Source: an uncultured Anaeromusa sp. | GTDB lineage: Bacteria; Bacillota; Negativicutes; Anaeromusales; Anaeromusaceae | Assembly (NCBI RefSeq): GCF_963668665.1 | Contig: NZ_OY764901.1 | Span: 548,501 to 612,500, forward strand | Length of the DNA stretch: 64,000 nt | Direction of reading: 5' to 3' | Part shown: in pieces, positions 43,686 to 51,085 of the stretch | Layout: the number at the start of each line of letters is the position of its first letter | Numbering within the stretch: position 1 is the stretch's first letter | Program-made: the position numbers and the translations under genes | The notes under the pieces: generated by a model | Told to the model about the DNA's origin: nothing | Seen by the model: only the letters and a program-made list of their open reading frames with translations | The model's database searches: none

Positions 43686-44321
43686 TCACGATGGCTTTTG
43701 CAAATATACCGTATAGGCCAGGCAGTTCCCCGTAAAAGCGACTTCCGTAAAACCGGCGGCCTGAGCCAAATCCAGCACATGCGCTTTACGCTGGTAGTGG
43801 GGATCAAAGATGGTTTCAGCAACAGCCAGTACGCCTCCAGGCTTTAACGCTGCATACACTTCCTGCAAAGCCGCCGCCTGCCGGGTGATTTCGCCCAGCA
43901 CCGCCGCCATCACCGCGCGATCCGCCTGATACGCTGCCAGCTTGCCTTCTCCCAAGGGAAGCTGTACAAATTCAATTATGGCAAGGCCTTCTTGTTGGGC
44001 TTTGCGCTGTACCACATCCAGCATACCCTGCTGCAAATCAACAGCGATAACCTTGCCTTCTGCGCCTACCGCTTTGGCTAAAGGAAGCGTAACCCTCCCC
44101 GGGCCGCAGCCGGCATCCAACACCGTCATACCTTCGGCTACACCCAAGCCAGAGAGAATGATCTTAGCCTGGCTGTTTTTCGCTAAAGGATTTTCCATCT
44201 CCACCATGCGGTACAGCCAAGACGGACAAGGAAGGCTTTTTCGCCGGGAAACAAGCTTCCAAACGATCCAGATGGCGCACAGCACCGCAAAAAGGCTAAA
44301 AATAATCGTCAAGGCGTCCAC
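43686..44321 (-). CDS. Membrane-anchored class I SAM-dependent methyltransferase
   Basis: 211 residues. One N-terminal membrane helix (LTIIFSLFAVLCAIWIVWKLV) precedes a Methyltransf_11/25-type domain with SAM motif VLDAGCGPGRVTLPLAKAVG, acidic VIAVDLQQGMLDVV and ALKPGGVLAVAE. A GTG start at 44321 is chosen because GGAGGAGGT lies just upstream. It overlaps the RluA-type gene by 13 bases, so the two are translationally linked. The target is unknown; the anchor suggests a lipid or membrane-associated substrate. Confidence 0.82.
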   Translation of the reverse strand: MDALTIIFSLFAVLCAIWIVWKLVSRRKSLPCPSWLYRMVEMENPLAKNSQAKIILSGLGVAEGMTVLDAGCGPGRVTLPLAKAVGAEGKVIAVDLQQGMLDVVQRKAQQEGLAIIEFVQLPLGEGKLAAYQADRAVMAAVLGEITRQAAALQEVYAALKPGGVLAVAETIFDPHYQRKAHVLDLAQAAGFTEVAFTGNCLAYTVYLQKPS

Positions 44322-45241
44322 GGCGTTACCTCCTCCGCTTCGCGCCGCACCTGGCGGCAATGCGCCAGGGCTGCCTCAAAATCTTCCGGCAACGGCGCCT
44401 GCACGGTAACTTCACGAAGCTCCTTAAGATGCTCAAAACGCACACAGGCCGCATGCAGCGCCTGCCGGGGCATCCAAGACGCTCGCCTTCCATACATACC
44501 GTCGCCAATAAGGGGATGGCCCAGGTGCGAGGCATGCAGGCGAATCTGGTGCGTGCGACCGGTTTCCAGCGTCAGTTCCAACAGCGAGGCCGCCGCATGG
44601 CGTTCCAGCGTGCGATACTGCGTAACCGCCTTCTCGCCGTCCTCGCGCACCGCCCGCCGGTTCGGACGACTGGGATGCGCGCCGAGCGGCGCATCAATCG
44701 TTCCCTCCGTCGGCAATACCGCACCGTTTACCAGGGCCCAGTAGATTCGTTGCAGCCGTTTCTCCTTCATTTGCTGCTCCAGCAAGAACTGGCTGTGCGC
44801 ATCTTTGGCAAAGATGACGCAGCCGGAAGTGTCCCGATCAAGACGGTGCAAGGGGCGAATGGCGCAGAGTTCCTTGCGCCGCTGCAATTCATACGCCAGA
44901 TAATTCGCCAAGGTGCCGCTCATCGTCCGCCCCGCCGGATGCACCAGCAACCCTGCAGGCTTATTCAGCACAAGCACATACTCATCTTCATAAAGAATCT
45001 CCACGCAGCCTTCTTCCGGCTGTACGCCGTAGGAAACATCGTCCGCCAGCAACACGCGCAGACTATCGCCAGCCTTTACTTTTTTCTGCAGAAATACAGC
45101 CTTGCCGTTCAACAAAACTCCCTTTTGCCTTGTCAGCTTTTGGAGCCGCCGCCCGGAATACTGCAAAACTTGTTTCAAATAGGCCTCCAGCGTCAGCCCT
45201 TCATGTTCTGCAGTTATTTGATAAGAAGTAAATTTTTTCAC
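44309..45241 (-). CDS. RluA-family pseudouridine synthase
   Basis: 310 residues: an N-terminal S4-like region (SGRRLQKLTRQKGVLLNGKAV) and a catalytic domain with the RluA signature RPLHRLDRDTSGCVIFAKD (catalytic Asp) and ELTLETGRTHQIRLHASHLGHPLIGD. It isomerises uridine in rRNA or tRNA; the exact site cannot be told from sequence. It overlaps the deacetylase gene upstream by four bases (ATGA) and the methyltransferase gene downstream by 13. Confidence 0.92.
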   Translation of the reverse strand: MKKFTSYQITAEHEGLTLEAYLKQVLQYSGRRLQKLTRQKGVLLNGKAVFLQKKVKAGDSLRVLLADDVSYGVQPEEGCVEILYEDEYVLVLNKPAGLLVHPAGRTMSGTLANYLAYELQRRKELCAIRPLHRLDRDTSGCVIFAKDAHSQFLLEQQMKEKRLQRIYWALVNGAVLPTEGTIDAPLGAHPSRPNRRAVREDGEKAVTQYRTLERHAAASLLELTLETGRTHQIRLHASHLGHPLIGDGMYGRRASWMPRQALHAACVRFEHLKELREVTVQAPLPEDFEAALAHCRQVRREAEEVTPWTP

Positions 45242-46065
45242 TGCGGCAAGTCTCCAAATTGTTCTTTAAACGCCTCAGGCGGCATGCTTTTGTAGGTATG
45301 CAAATACTTCTTAAATAATTCCTGCTTGTTCTTCCCCAAGGCTACGCCCATGTAGATGCGCGGAATGCTGTACTTGGCTTCTTGTCCAAGCAGGCCCAGG
45401 TCGGACACGGAAAAAGCAACGTCATACCCTGCTTCTTTGACTGTTTGCAGCACCTCGCCGTTATAATGGCCAAAGGGAAAAGCAATGGTATGGCAAGGCT
45501 TATTGGTAACGCTTTCGATAAATTGCTTCGAAGCCTTCAGCTCGTACTGCAGCTCTTGTTTGGAGATCGCACTGAGATCGGCGTGGGTCATCGTGTGCGA
45601 CTGGATGGAGAAAAGCGGATTAGCGGCCAGTTCCCGCAGTTGGTTGTCCGTTAGATACGGGTAGCCTGTTAACGCGGAATTAAGGCCTTTTTTAAAAATA
45701 AAGAACGTCGCTTTCATCTTATGCTTCGCCAGAGCTGGCGCCGCATACTGATAAACGCCTTCATAGCCGTCATCAAAGGTGATCAGCACCGTTTTTTCAG
45801 GAAACGGACGCTTCGCGTCAACATACTGCAAAAATTCATCCATGCTTAAACTCCGATAGCCTTCTTGCGCCAACCAAGCCAACTGCGCCTGAAAATCCTC
45901 CACTGAAACGTCAAAGCCATTAATGGGCTTCACTTTAATATCATGATACATAAGTACCGGTGGAAAATAGGCTCTTTCTTGAACCGCGTTCCCATTAGCC
46001 CAAGCGCTTGACGCCGTCAACAACAGCAACAACAGCAACAACAACACAACTATACATTTACGCAA
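45238..46065 (-). CDS. Polysaccharide deacetylase family protein, exported
   Basis: 275 residues. A signal peptide with an almost pure leucine core is followed by a NodB-homology domain: PVLMYHDIKV, TVLITFDDGYEGVY (motif 1 Asp pair), SHTMTHADLS (metal-binding His pair), FPFGHYN and DVAFSVSDLG. It removes N-acetyl groups from cell-surface glycans or peptidoglycan. The likely start is TTG at 46065 with GGGGGA six bases upstream; an in-frame TTG at 46089 has none. First gene of a three-gene overlapping unit. Confidence 0.87.
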   Translation of the reverse strand: MRKCIVVLLLLLLLLLTASSAWANGNAVQERAYFPPVLMYHDIKVKPINGFDVSVEDFQAQLAWLAQEGYRSLSMDEFLQYVDAKRPFPEKTVLITFDDGYEGVYQYAAPALAKHKMKATFFIFKKGLNSALTGYPYLTDNQLRELAANPLFSIQSHTMTHADLSAISKQELQYELKASKQFIESVTNKPCHTIAFPFGHYNGEVLQTVKEAGYDVAFSVSDLGLLGQEAKYSIPRIYMGVALGKNKQELFKKYLHTYKSMPPEAFKEQFGDLPQ

Positions 46066-46215
46066 CCTGAGTCCCCCGTTCTGATTCAAATATTTTTACA
46101 CCTTTCCTATAGCTATTATAGAACGAACTTCTCGTCCGTCAAATAAATACCTGCAAATCGGGACGCGCTCGCCTATATCTTTGCGCCCTTCTTCCTTTTG
46201 TCAGCGTTATGTTAG

Positions 46216-46265
46216 TTGTGAACCAAGCCAGACAGGTTTATAGTAGTAAAAGAACATACCTGTCT
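46216..46265 (+). promoter_or_regulatory. Promoter of the MFS gene with flanking inverted repeat
   Basis: TTGTGA (46216-46221), 17 bases, then TATAGT (46239-46244). Perfect arms AGACAGGT (46230-46237) and ACCTGTCT (46258-46265) bracket the -10 box and start point, a likely operator. Confidence 0.6.
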
Positions 46266-46291
46266 CAAGCCACGGAGAAAGGAAGATATTT

Positions 46292-47494
46292 ATGTCCAAT
46301 ACCTCTGCCGCACCAGAAACTAGGAAACCGGCTAAATCTTTATGGGCCGGCAGCTTGGCTCATTTTATTCATGACGGCTGCTCTGATATGCTTTATCTGT
46401 TTTTCCCTTTATGGCAGGCGCAGTTTGCGCTAAGCTTTGCCGAAATCGGCATCTTAAAAACGCTTTTTTCCGGCACTATGGCTAGCCTGCAGGTTCCCGC
46501 CTCTTCGCTGGCCCCTCGCTTGGGGGCCGAAAAATTATTAGCCTGGGGCACGCTGCTTTTAGGCGCAGCCATGCTGTTTCTAGGAAATGTTGATACTATT
46601 TATTTTGTAGGCTTCCTATTAGTCCTTGGCGGCCTTGGTTCCAGCACGCAGCACCCTATGTCCTCCGCCTTAATTTCAGACGCCTACGAACAAATCGACC
46701 TGCGCCGCAAAGCGCTTAGCACCTTTAATGTGGCAGGAGACTTAGGCAAACTGGCGTTGCCGGCTACAGGCGCCTTTATTGTCAGCCAATCTAACTGGAT
46801 GAGCGCCGCCCAAGCAGCTGGTGTTGCCACACTTTGTATCGCAGGCTGGCTTTTCTTCTATTTCCCGCACCAAAAGCCCTCTCTCTCTAAAATCTCCTCT
46901 GCACCGTCCGAGCAGCCAACCGCCGCCATAGGAGGCTGGCTCAATTACAAGCCGTTTTGGTCTTTATCCTCCATCGGTGTCATCGATAGCGCCACTCGCA
47001 TGGGCTTCTTAACTTTTTTTCCGTTTTTGCTGCAGCAAAAAGGAGGCAGCATCGCCGACACCGGCATTGCTTTGTCGCTTATTTTCGCCGGCGGCGCGTG
47101 CGGCAAGCTGGCTTGCGGCCGCTTGGCCCTACGCATCGGCGTACTCCGCTCCGTCATTTTGACGGAAATCGTTACCGCTCTTTGCATTGTCAGCACGCTG
47201 TTTCTGCCCCTTTTGCCTACCCTCCTGCTGGCACCGCTCTTAGGGGTCGCCCTAAATGGAACCTCATCGGTTCTTTACGGCAGCGTACCGGAATTGGTTC
47301 CCCCTACGCACCGCCAAAAAGCCTTTGCCATCTTCTATACCATGACCATCGGCTCCGGAGCTATCTCCCCCTTTCTCTACGGTTTGGCCGGCGACGTAAT
47401 CGGTCTTTCACACGTTGTTCTTCTCTTAGCCTGCATTGTTTTGGCGACGCTGCCACTCACATTGCCCTTGCGCAATCGCTTGGCTAGCGCTTAA
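46292..47494 (+). CDS. Major facilitator superfamily transporter
   Basis: 400 residues with twelve predicted helices. The early segment LAHFIHDGCSDMLYLFFPLWQAQFALSFAEIGILKTLFSG resembles the fosmidomycin-resistance (Fsr) and related drug-export branch. Helix 8 onward includes GIALSLIFAGGACGKLACGRLALRIG. It probably exports a drug or metabolite by proton exchange; the substrate is not determinable. GGAAG precedes the ATG. Single-gene unit with its own controlled-looking promoter. Confidence 0.87.
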   Translation: MSNTSAAPETRKPAKSLWAGSLAHFIHDGCSDMLYLFFPLWQAQFALSFAEIGILKTLFSGTMASLQVPASSLAPRLGAEKLLAWGTLLLGAAMLFLGNVDTIYFVGFLLVLGGLGSSTQHPMSSALISDAYEQIDLRRKALSTFNVAGDLGKLALPATGAFIVSQSNWMSAAQAAGVATLCIAGWLFFYFPHQKPSLSKISSAPSEQPTAAIGGWLNYKPFWSLSSIGVIDSATRMGFLTFFPFLLQQKGGSIADTGIALSLIFAGGACGKLACGRLALRIGVLRSVILTEIVTALCIVSTLFLPLLPTLLLAPLLGVALNGTSSVLYGSVPELVPPTHRQKAFAIFYTMTIGSGAISPFLYGLAGDVIGLSHVVLLLACIVLATLPLTLPLRNRLASA

Positions 47495-47558
47495 ACGCTC
47501 AATTACTTACGGCTGTGAATTTTAGGCCTTGGAGAAGCAACATAGTCCGCAAAAAAAG

Positions 47559-47606
47559 AAAGCCTTGAGACGCCCTAGCCTAAAAGGACGTCTCAAGGCT
47601 CTCTTT
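47559..47606. terminator. Bidirectional terminator between the MFS gene and the gene at 47619
   Basis: AGAAAGCCTTGAGACG and CGTCTCAAGGCTCTCTTTC form a strong stem between convergent genes. Confidence 0.9.
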
Positions 47607-47618
47607 CGTTCTGCGACA

Positions 47619-48245
47619 CTAATTTTGCGCTTCCAGGGTCATCATCAAAAAACCGCAAAAGGCGGCATGATCCACCTGTAACGACGGATGAACGGCTTGT
47701 TTCATTTGCGTAATCTCTTCGCGAAAGGCCTTATAGAAGGCAAAGGTCGGACTTGGACTGTATTTTAGGCTGGTCAGTTCAAAATACTCGATAATACCTT
47801 TGGCTGTCGTCGGCTTGATAAAGACCTCCACCTCCGGTCGATAATAAATACCATACACCGTAAGCAATGGCCACTTTGCCAGCTTATAGGTGCGCAACAG
47901 CTCCGTCATCTGCTCAAAGCCCTGTTCTTGGTCTCCATGCAGAAGTTCCCGCAAACCATGCGCCAATTGCTCTTTTTCTCCATCCTTCAGGCTGTTCACG
48001 CAGTCTTTGAACTTTGGTTTTTCAAAAAGAGAAATCAAAGACGATTGGCTGACCAGCTTTTTCATAGACTCTACGATAGCCTCCGCCTGTCCAAAGGCCT
48101 CCGGAGAAAAGCTGTTTTGCGCCAGTTCTTTCATTTTCTCCACTTTGTGCTTCTTGGTGAGCGCCAACATCTGCGGATGAGAAAACCCGCCAGGGTAACG
48201 CCTGATAAATGTTTCTTCGGCTTCCTTTAGTTTGGCTTTATTCAC
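47619..48245 (-). CDS. Conserved hypothetical protein, cytoplasmic
   Basis: 208 residues, charged and helical, with no signal or membrane segment. I do not recognise a family. Notable segments are AEETFIRRYPGGFSHPQMLALTKKHK at the N-terminus and WPLLTVYGIYYRPEVEVFIKPTTAKGIIEYFEL in the middle; the regular composition argues for a real gene. It is 28 bases downstream of the pirin gene on the same strand, so they are probably co-transcribed. Confidence 0.75.
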   Translation of the reverse strand: MNKAKLKEAEETFIRRYPGGFSHPQMLALTKKHKVEKMKELAQNSFSPEAFGQAEAIVESMKKLVSQSSLISLFEKPKFKDCVNSLKDGEKEQLAHGLRELLHGDQEQGFEQMTELLRTYKLAKWPLLTVYGIYYRPEVEVFIKPTTAKGIIEYFELTSLKYSPSPTFAFYKAFREEITQMKQAVHPSLQVDHAAFCGFLMMTLEAQN

Positions 48246-48273
48246 CGTCTCATCTCCTGCTTCTCAATTCCGG

Positions 48274-49116
48274 TCACTTAATAAACGTATTCTCCTTCAA
48301 CTCACGGAAAGCCAGATCCAGTTCTTCTTGGGTATTCATCACAATGGGGCCGCCCCAGGCTATGGGTTCACGGAGCGGTTTCCCGGCTGCCAGCAAAAAC
48401 CGCAAACCAGCCGTTGCCGCTTTCACCTGCAACAAGGCTCCTTCGGAAAACAAAACCGCTTGCTTTGCCGCAATCGCTGTTTCTTCCACTGCTCCGACTG
48501 CGCCTTCGCCTTGAAAAATATATATAAACAAAGAGGCGTCCGGGTCTGTCTGCAGCATCCACTCCGCCCCAGCGTTCAACTCTACATCCAAAAGCAAGGG
48601 TTTCACGAAATCTCCTGCTCTAGCACCTGCTGTTTCTTTGTACGTGCCTGCAATCACCCGAACCCGGGCCTTTTCTTCATCCACTACAGGCATCTCTCCT
48701 TGAGTGATACCGTGGTACATCGGAGCCGTCATTTTATCAGCAGCAGGCAGATTTAACCACAACTGAACGCCTAACATGCGCTCACTGGCTTTAGGCATTT
48801 CCTGGTGGATGATGCCGGAACCCGCCGTCATCCATTGACACTCTCCATCTAAAATACTGCCGGTGTTTCCCAGGCTGTCGCCATGTTCAATGTCCCCTTG
48901 GATTAAGTAGGTTATCGTTTCAATGCCTCGGTGCGGATGCCAGGGGAAGCCCTTAATATAATCAAGAGGATTGCGAGAATCAAAGGCGTCCAGCATCAAG
49001 AAGGGATCAAATTCTTTCGTGTCCTTCCGACCAATGACACGCACCAAGCGCACACCGGCGCCGTCAACCGTCTGCTCTCCTGTAATGATTTTCTTTACCT
49101 TTCTCGTCTGAATCAT
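48274..49116 (-). CDS. Pirin-family protein
   Basis: 280 residues of bicupin type. The N-terminal cupin has the metal ligands in GFPWHPHRGIETITYLIQGDIEHGDSLG and GSGIIHQEMPKASERMLGVQLWLNLP. Bacterial pirins bind Fe or other metals; some are quercetin 2,3-dioxygenases and others modulate pyruvate dehydrogenase. The function here is unknown. I start at the ATG at 49116 with GGAGGT upstream; the longer TTG frame would translate the ribosome site. Confidence 0.9.
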   Translation of the reverse strand: MIQTRKVKKIITGEQTVDGAGVRLVRVIGRKDTKEFDPFLMLDAFDSRNPLDYIKGFPWHPHRGIETITYLIQGDIEHGDSLGNTGSILDGECQWMTAGSGIIHQEMPKASERMLGVQLWLNLPAADKMTAPMYHGITQGEMPVVDEEKARVRVIAGTYKETAGARAGDFVKPLLLDVELNAGAEWMLQTDPDASLFIYIFQGEGAVGAVEETAIAAKQAVLFSEGALLQVKAATAGLRFLLAAGKPLREPIAWGGPIVMNTQEELDLAFRELKENTFIK

Positions 49117-49280
49117 ATCTAGGCCACCTCCCAATTTATTTTATGAAAACAAATAGCTGGTCATCGATATAGAGCCTAAGGTGCAAGCATCATTATAGAC
49201 TATAAAATTCAATCCTTTTTTCTATTATCCTTGTTCATTTTTTCTCTTTTTTACGACCGAATTCTTTTCTTTGTTTCCTA

Positions 49281-49331
49281 TTTACAAATAATAACTATCG
49301 TTATATAATGCAATTAGAGATAATCATTATC
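49281..49331 (+). promoter_or_regulatory. Fur-type iron-controlled promoter
   Basis: TTTACA (49281-49286), 17 bases, then TATAAT (49304-49309). ATAACTATCGTTAT (49291-49304) is a palindrome between the boxes, and GATAATCATTATC (49319-49331) matches two repeats of the Fur-box hexamer GATAAT. Two sites over and after the promoter fit tight iron repression. Confidence 0.75.
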
Positions 49332-49366
49332 AATTACCTCTAATCCAATCAAAGGAAGTGTTTTTT

Positions 49367-49480
49367 ATGAAAACCTTATTCGATAAATTGTTTGCTCACA
49401 AAGAAGAAGTGCGTTTGTGCAGCGCTAAAAACATCCTCGACTGCCCAGAATATTGGACCAATTTGGCAACAACCAGCTAA
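49367..49480 (+). CDS. Fur-controlled 37-residue protein of unknown function
   Basis: A short frame with its own ribosome site (AAAGGAAG), promoter, Fur box and terminator. The protein begins MKTLFDKLFAHKEEV and contains Cys18 and Cys26 (RLCSAKNILDCPEYW). It has no signal peptide or membrane helix. I do not recognise a family. The complete, isolated transcription unit suggests it is expressed under iron limitation. A transcript acting as RNA rather than protein is an alternative. The 250 bases between pirin and this gene hold only AT-rich sequence and the promoter. Confidence 0.7.
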   Translation: MKTLFDKLFAHKEEVRLCSAKNILDCPEYWTNLATTS

Positions 49481-49499
49481 GAGCTTCTTCTAACACGAA

Positions 49500-49545
49500 A
49501 GCGGCGGTAATTCTTGATTACTCAAGAATTACCGCCGCTCTTTTA
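49500..49545. terminator. Strong terminator after the Fur-controlled small gene
   Basis: GCGGCGGTAATTCTTGA and TCAAGAATTACCGCCGC form a perfect 17-base-pair stem with loop TTAC, followed by TCTTTTATA. It may also stop the minus-strand B6 operon. Confidence 0.95.
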
Positions 49546-49584
49546 TATACCCAAAATCCTCTGCATTCCGTTCCCCGCAGACGT

Positions 49585-50118
49585 TTACCGGCGGCTTCCC
49601 GCCCAAGAAAACGCAACTGCATGCTTCTTCAATTTCTGCACCACTGGCAGCACAATCGCCGACGCCAGGCCAATCTGCACCAGATTGCCAGGCACCGAAA
49701 CCAGCGGCGCAATCCAGTTGCCGTAAATAATTCCTTCTGCGCCGTAATAGCCGACGATCTTAATGGCACACGCCGCAAGCAACGCCAGCACATAGGCCAT
49801 AAAGGACTGGTTTTTTTCGCAAATAGCACCGACGGTATATCCCATAAGGCCTACAATAACCAACGTAAAGGGCGCCCATAAAAACCAGCCGCCAACTACG
49901 TCAAACAAAGCCATTCCCAGACCGCCCGCCAAAGCCCCCAGCCAGCGGCCATAGAGGATCGCAATGATAAAGAGCGGCACATTTCCCAAGTGGATCAAGC
50001 CGCCATTGGCTGCAATGGGCAGCCTCACATTAACAAACACGGTGCACGCAAAGACAAGCGCAATGCCTAATGCCGCATACACCAAATACTTGGTTTGTTT
50101 TAAAGAATGCTGTTCCAT
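49585..50118 (-). CDS. ECF transporter S component, probably for vitamin B6
   Basis: 177 residues with about five to six membrane helices. VRLPIAANGGLIHLGNVPLFIIAILYGRWLGALAGGLGMALFDVVGG is a typical S-component pattern. The ligand is inferred from context: the gene follows the pyridoxal kinase gene by 24 bases and is divergent from a PdxR-like MocR regulator, so pyridoxine or pyridoxal is likely. The related HMP/thiamin-precursor specificity is the main alternative. The ECF ATPases and T subunit must be encoded elsewhere. Confidence 0.8.
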   Translation of the reverse strand: MEQHSLKQTKYLVYAALGIALVFACTVFVNVRLPIAANGGLIHLGNVPLFIIAILYGRWLGALAGGLGMALFDVVGGWFLWAPFTLVIVGLMGYTVGAICEKNQSFMAYVLALLAACAIKIVGYYGAEGIIYGNWIAPLVSVPGNLVQIGLASAIVLPVVQKLKKHAVAFSWAGSRR

Positions 50119-50142
50119 ATTTCTTTTTCCACCCTTTCCCGC

Positions 50143-50955
50143 TTAGGCCTCCGCCAAGCGATGTGCTGCATGATAGGTCGGTCCCACATATGAATTGATG
50201 GGAAAACCATGTTGAATGGCTTGGGTGACGAAATTTTTAGCTTTGCCTACCGCTTCCGGCACCGCTAACCCTTGAGCCAAACCGGCTGTAATCGCAGCAG
50301 CATAGGTGCACCCAGCGCCATGCGTGTAGGTAGTATTGATTTTCGGCGTTTCAAATACAGTAAATTCCTTGCCATCGTACAAAATATCAATGGCATTGTC
50401 AGTGCCCAGCTTGGAGCCGCCTTTAATCAAAACATATTGGGGGCCCAACGCATGAATTTTAATGGCTGCTTCCTTCATCGTCTCCACAGACTGAATACGC
50501 ACGCCGCTCAATTGACTGGCTTCAAATACATTCGGCGTAATCACCGTAGCCTTCGGAGCCAGCATCTGGCTGATGGCTACAGCTGCTTCCGGATGCAGCA
50601 CTTCATCGGTTCCTTTGCAAATCATCACCGGGTCAATGACAACATTTTTCACCGCATATTCATCCAGTTTTCTAGCTACTAGAGAAATAATTTCAACGGT
50701 CCCCAGCATGCCGGTCTTCATAGCATCTACGCCAATACCGCCAAGAACCGTATTAATTTGCGCTTCCAAGGCATCCAAGGACAATGGATAGACGTCATGA
50801 GCCCAGTTGTTTTTAGGATCTTGGGCCACAAGAACCGTAATGGCGGTCATGCCATACACGCCAAATTCCTGAAAGGTTTTGATATCCGCCTGCAATCCGG
50901 CGCCGCCGCTTGTATCGGAACCGGCTATGGTAAGTGCTTTCGCTGGTGCTTTCAT
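50143..50955 (-). CDS. pdxK: Pyridoxal kinase of the ThiD-like (B. subtilis PdxK) type
   Basis: 270 residues of the ribokinase-like PfkB/ThiD fold. The sequence is close to B. subtilis PdxK as I recall it: ALTIAGSDTSGGAGLQADIKTFQE, VIDPVMICKGTDEVLHPE, ITPNVFEASQLSG, TTYTHGAGCTYAAAI and the ending YVGPTYHAAHR. GAGC carries the catalytic loop and cysteine of the dual-cysteine pyridoxal kinases. It phosphorylates pyridoxal and possibly hydroxymethylpyrimidine. AGGAGG precedes the ATG. In one unit with the ECF S component and facing the MocR regulator. Confidence 0.85.
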   Translation of the reverse strand: MKAPAKALTIAGSDTSGGAGLQADIKTFQEFGVYGMTAITVLVAQDPKNNWAHDVYPLSLDALEAQINTVLGGIGVDAMKTGMLGTVEIISLVARKLDEYAVKNVVIDPVMICKGTDEVLHPEAAVAISQMLAPKATVITPNVFEASQLSGVRIQSVETMKEAAIKIHALGPQYVLIKGGSKLGTDNAIDILYDGKEFTVFETPKINTTYTHGAGCTYAAAITAGLAQGLAVPEAVGKAKNFVTQAIQHGFPINSYVGPTYHAAHRLAEA

Positions 50956-51011
50956 TTAAAATTCCTCCTGCCAAACTACTTTAACGTTTTTTCTTATTTT
51001 TTTATAAAAAC

Positions 51012-51042
51012 CTGGTTGTATTATAAAGCAAATCTGGTACCA
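51012..51042. promoter_or_regulatory. Direct-repeat element in the pdxK-MocR intergenic region
   Basis: CTGGTTGTA at 51012-51020 and CTGGTACCA at 51034-51042 share CTGGT and are spaced 22 bases, two helical turns. MocR/GabR-type regulators typically bind direct repeats with this phasing. Confidence 0.5.
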
Positions 51043-51085
51043 TTAAAATATACAGAATCTATATTTAAAATAAGTACAGATAGGA

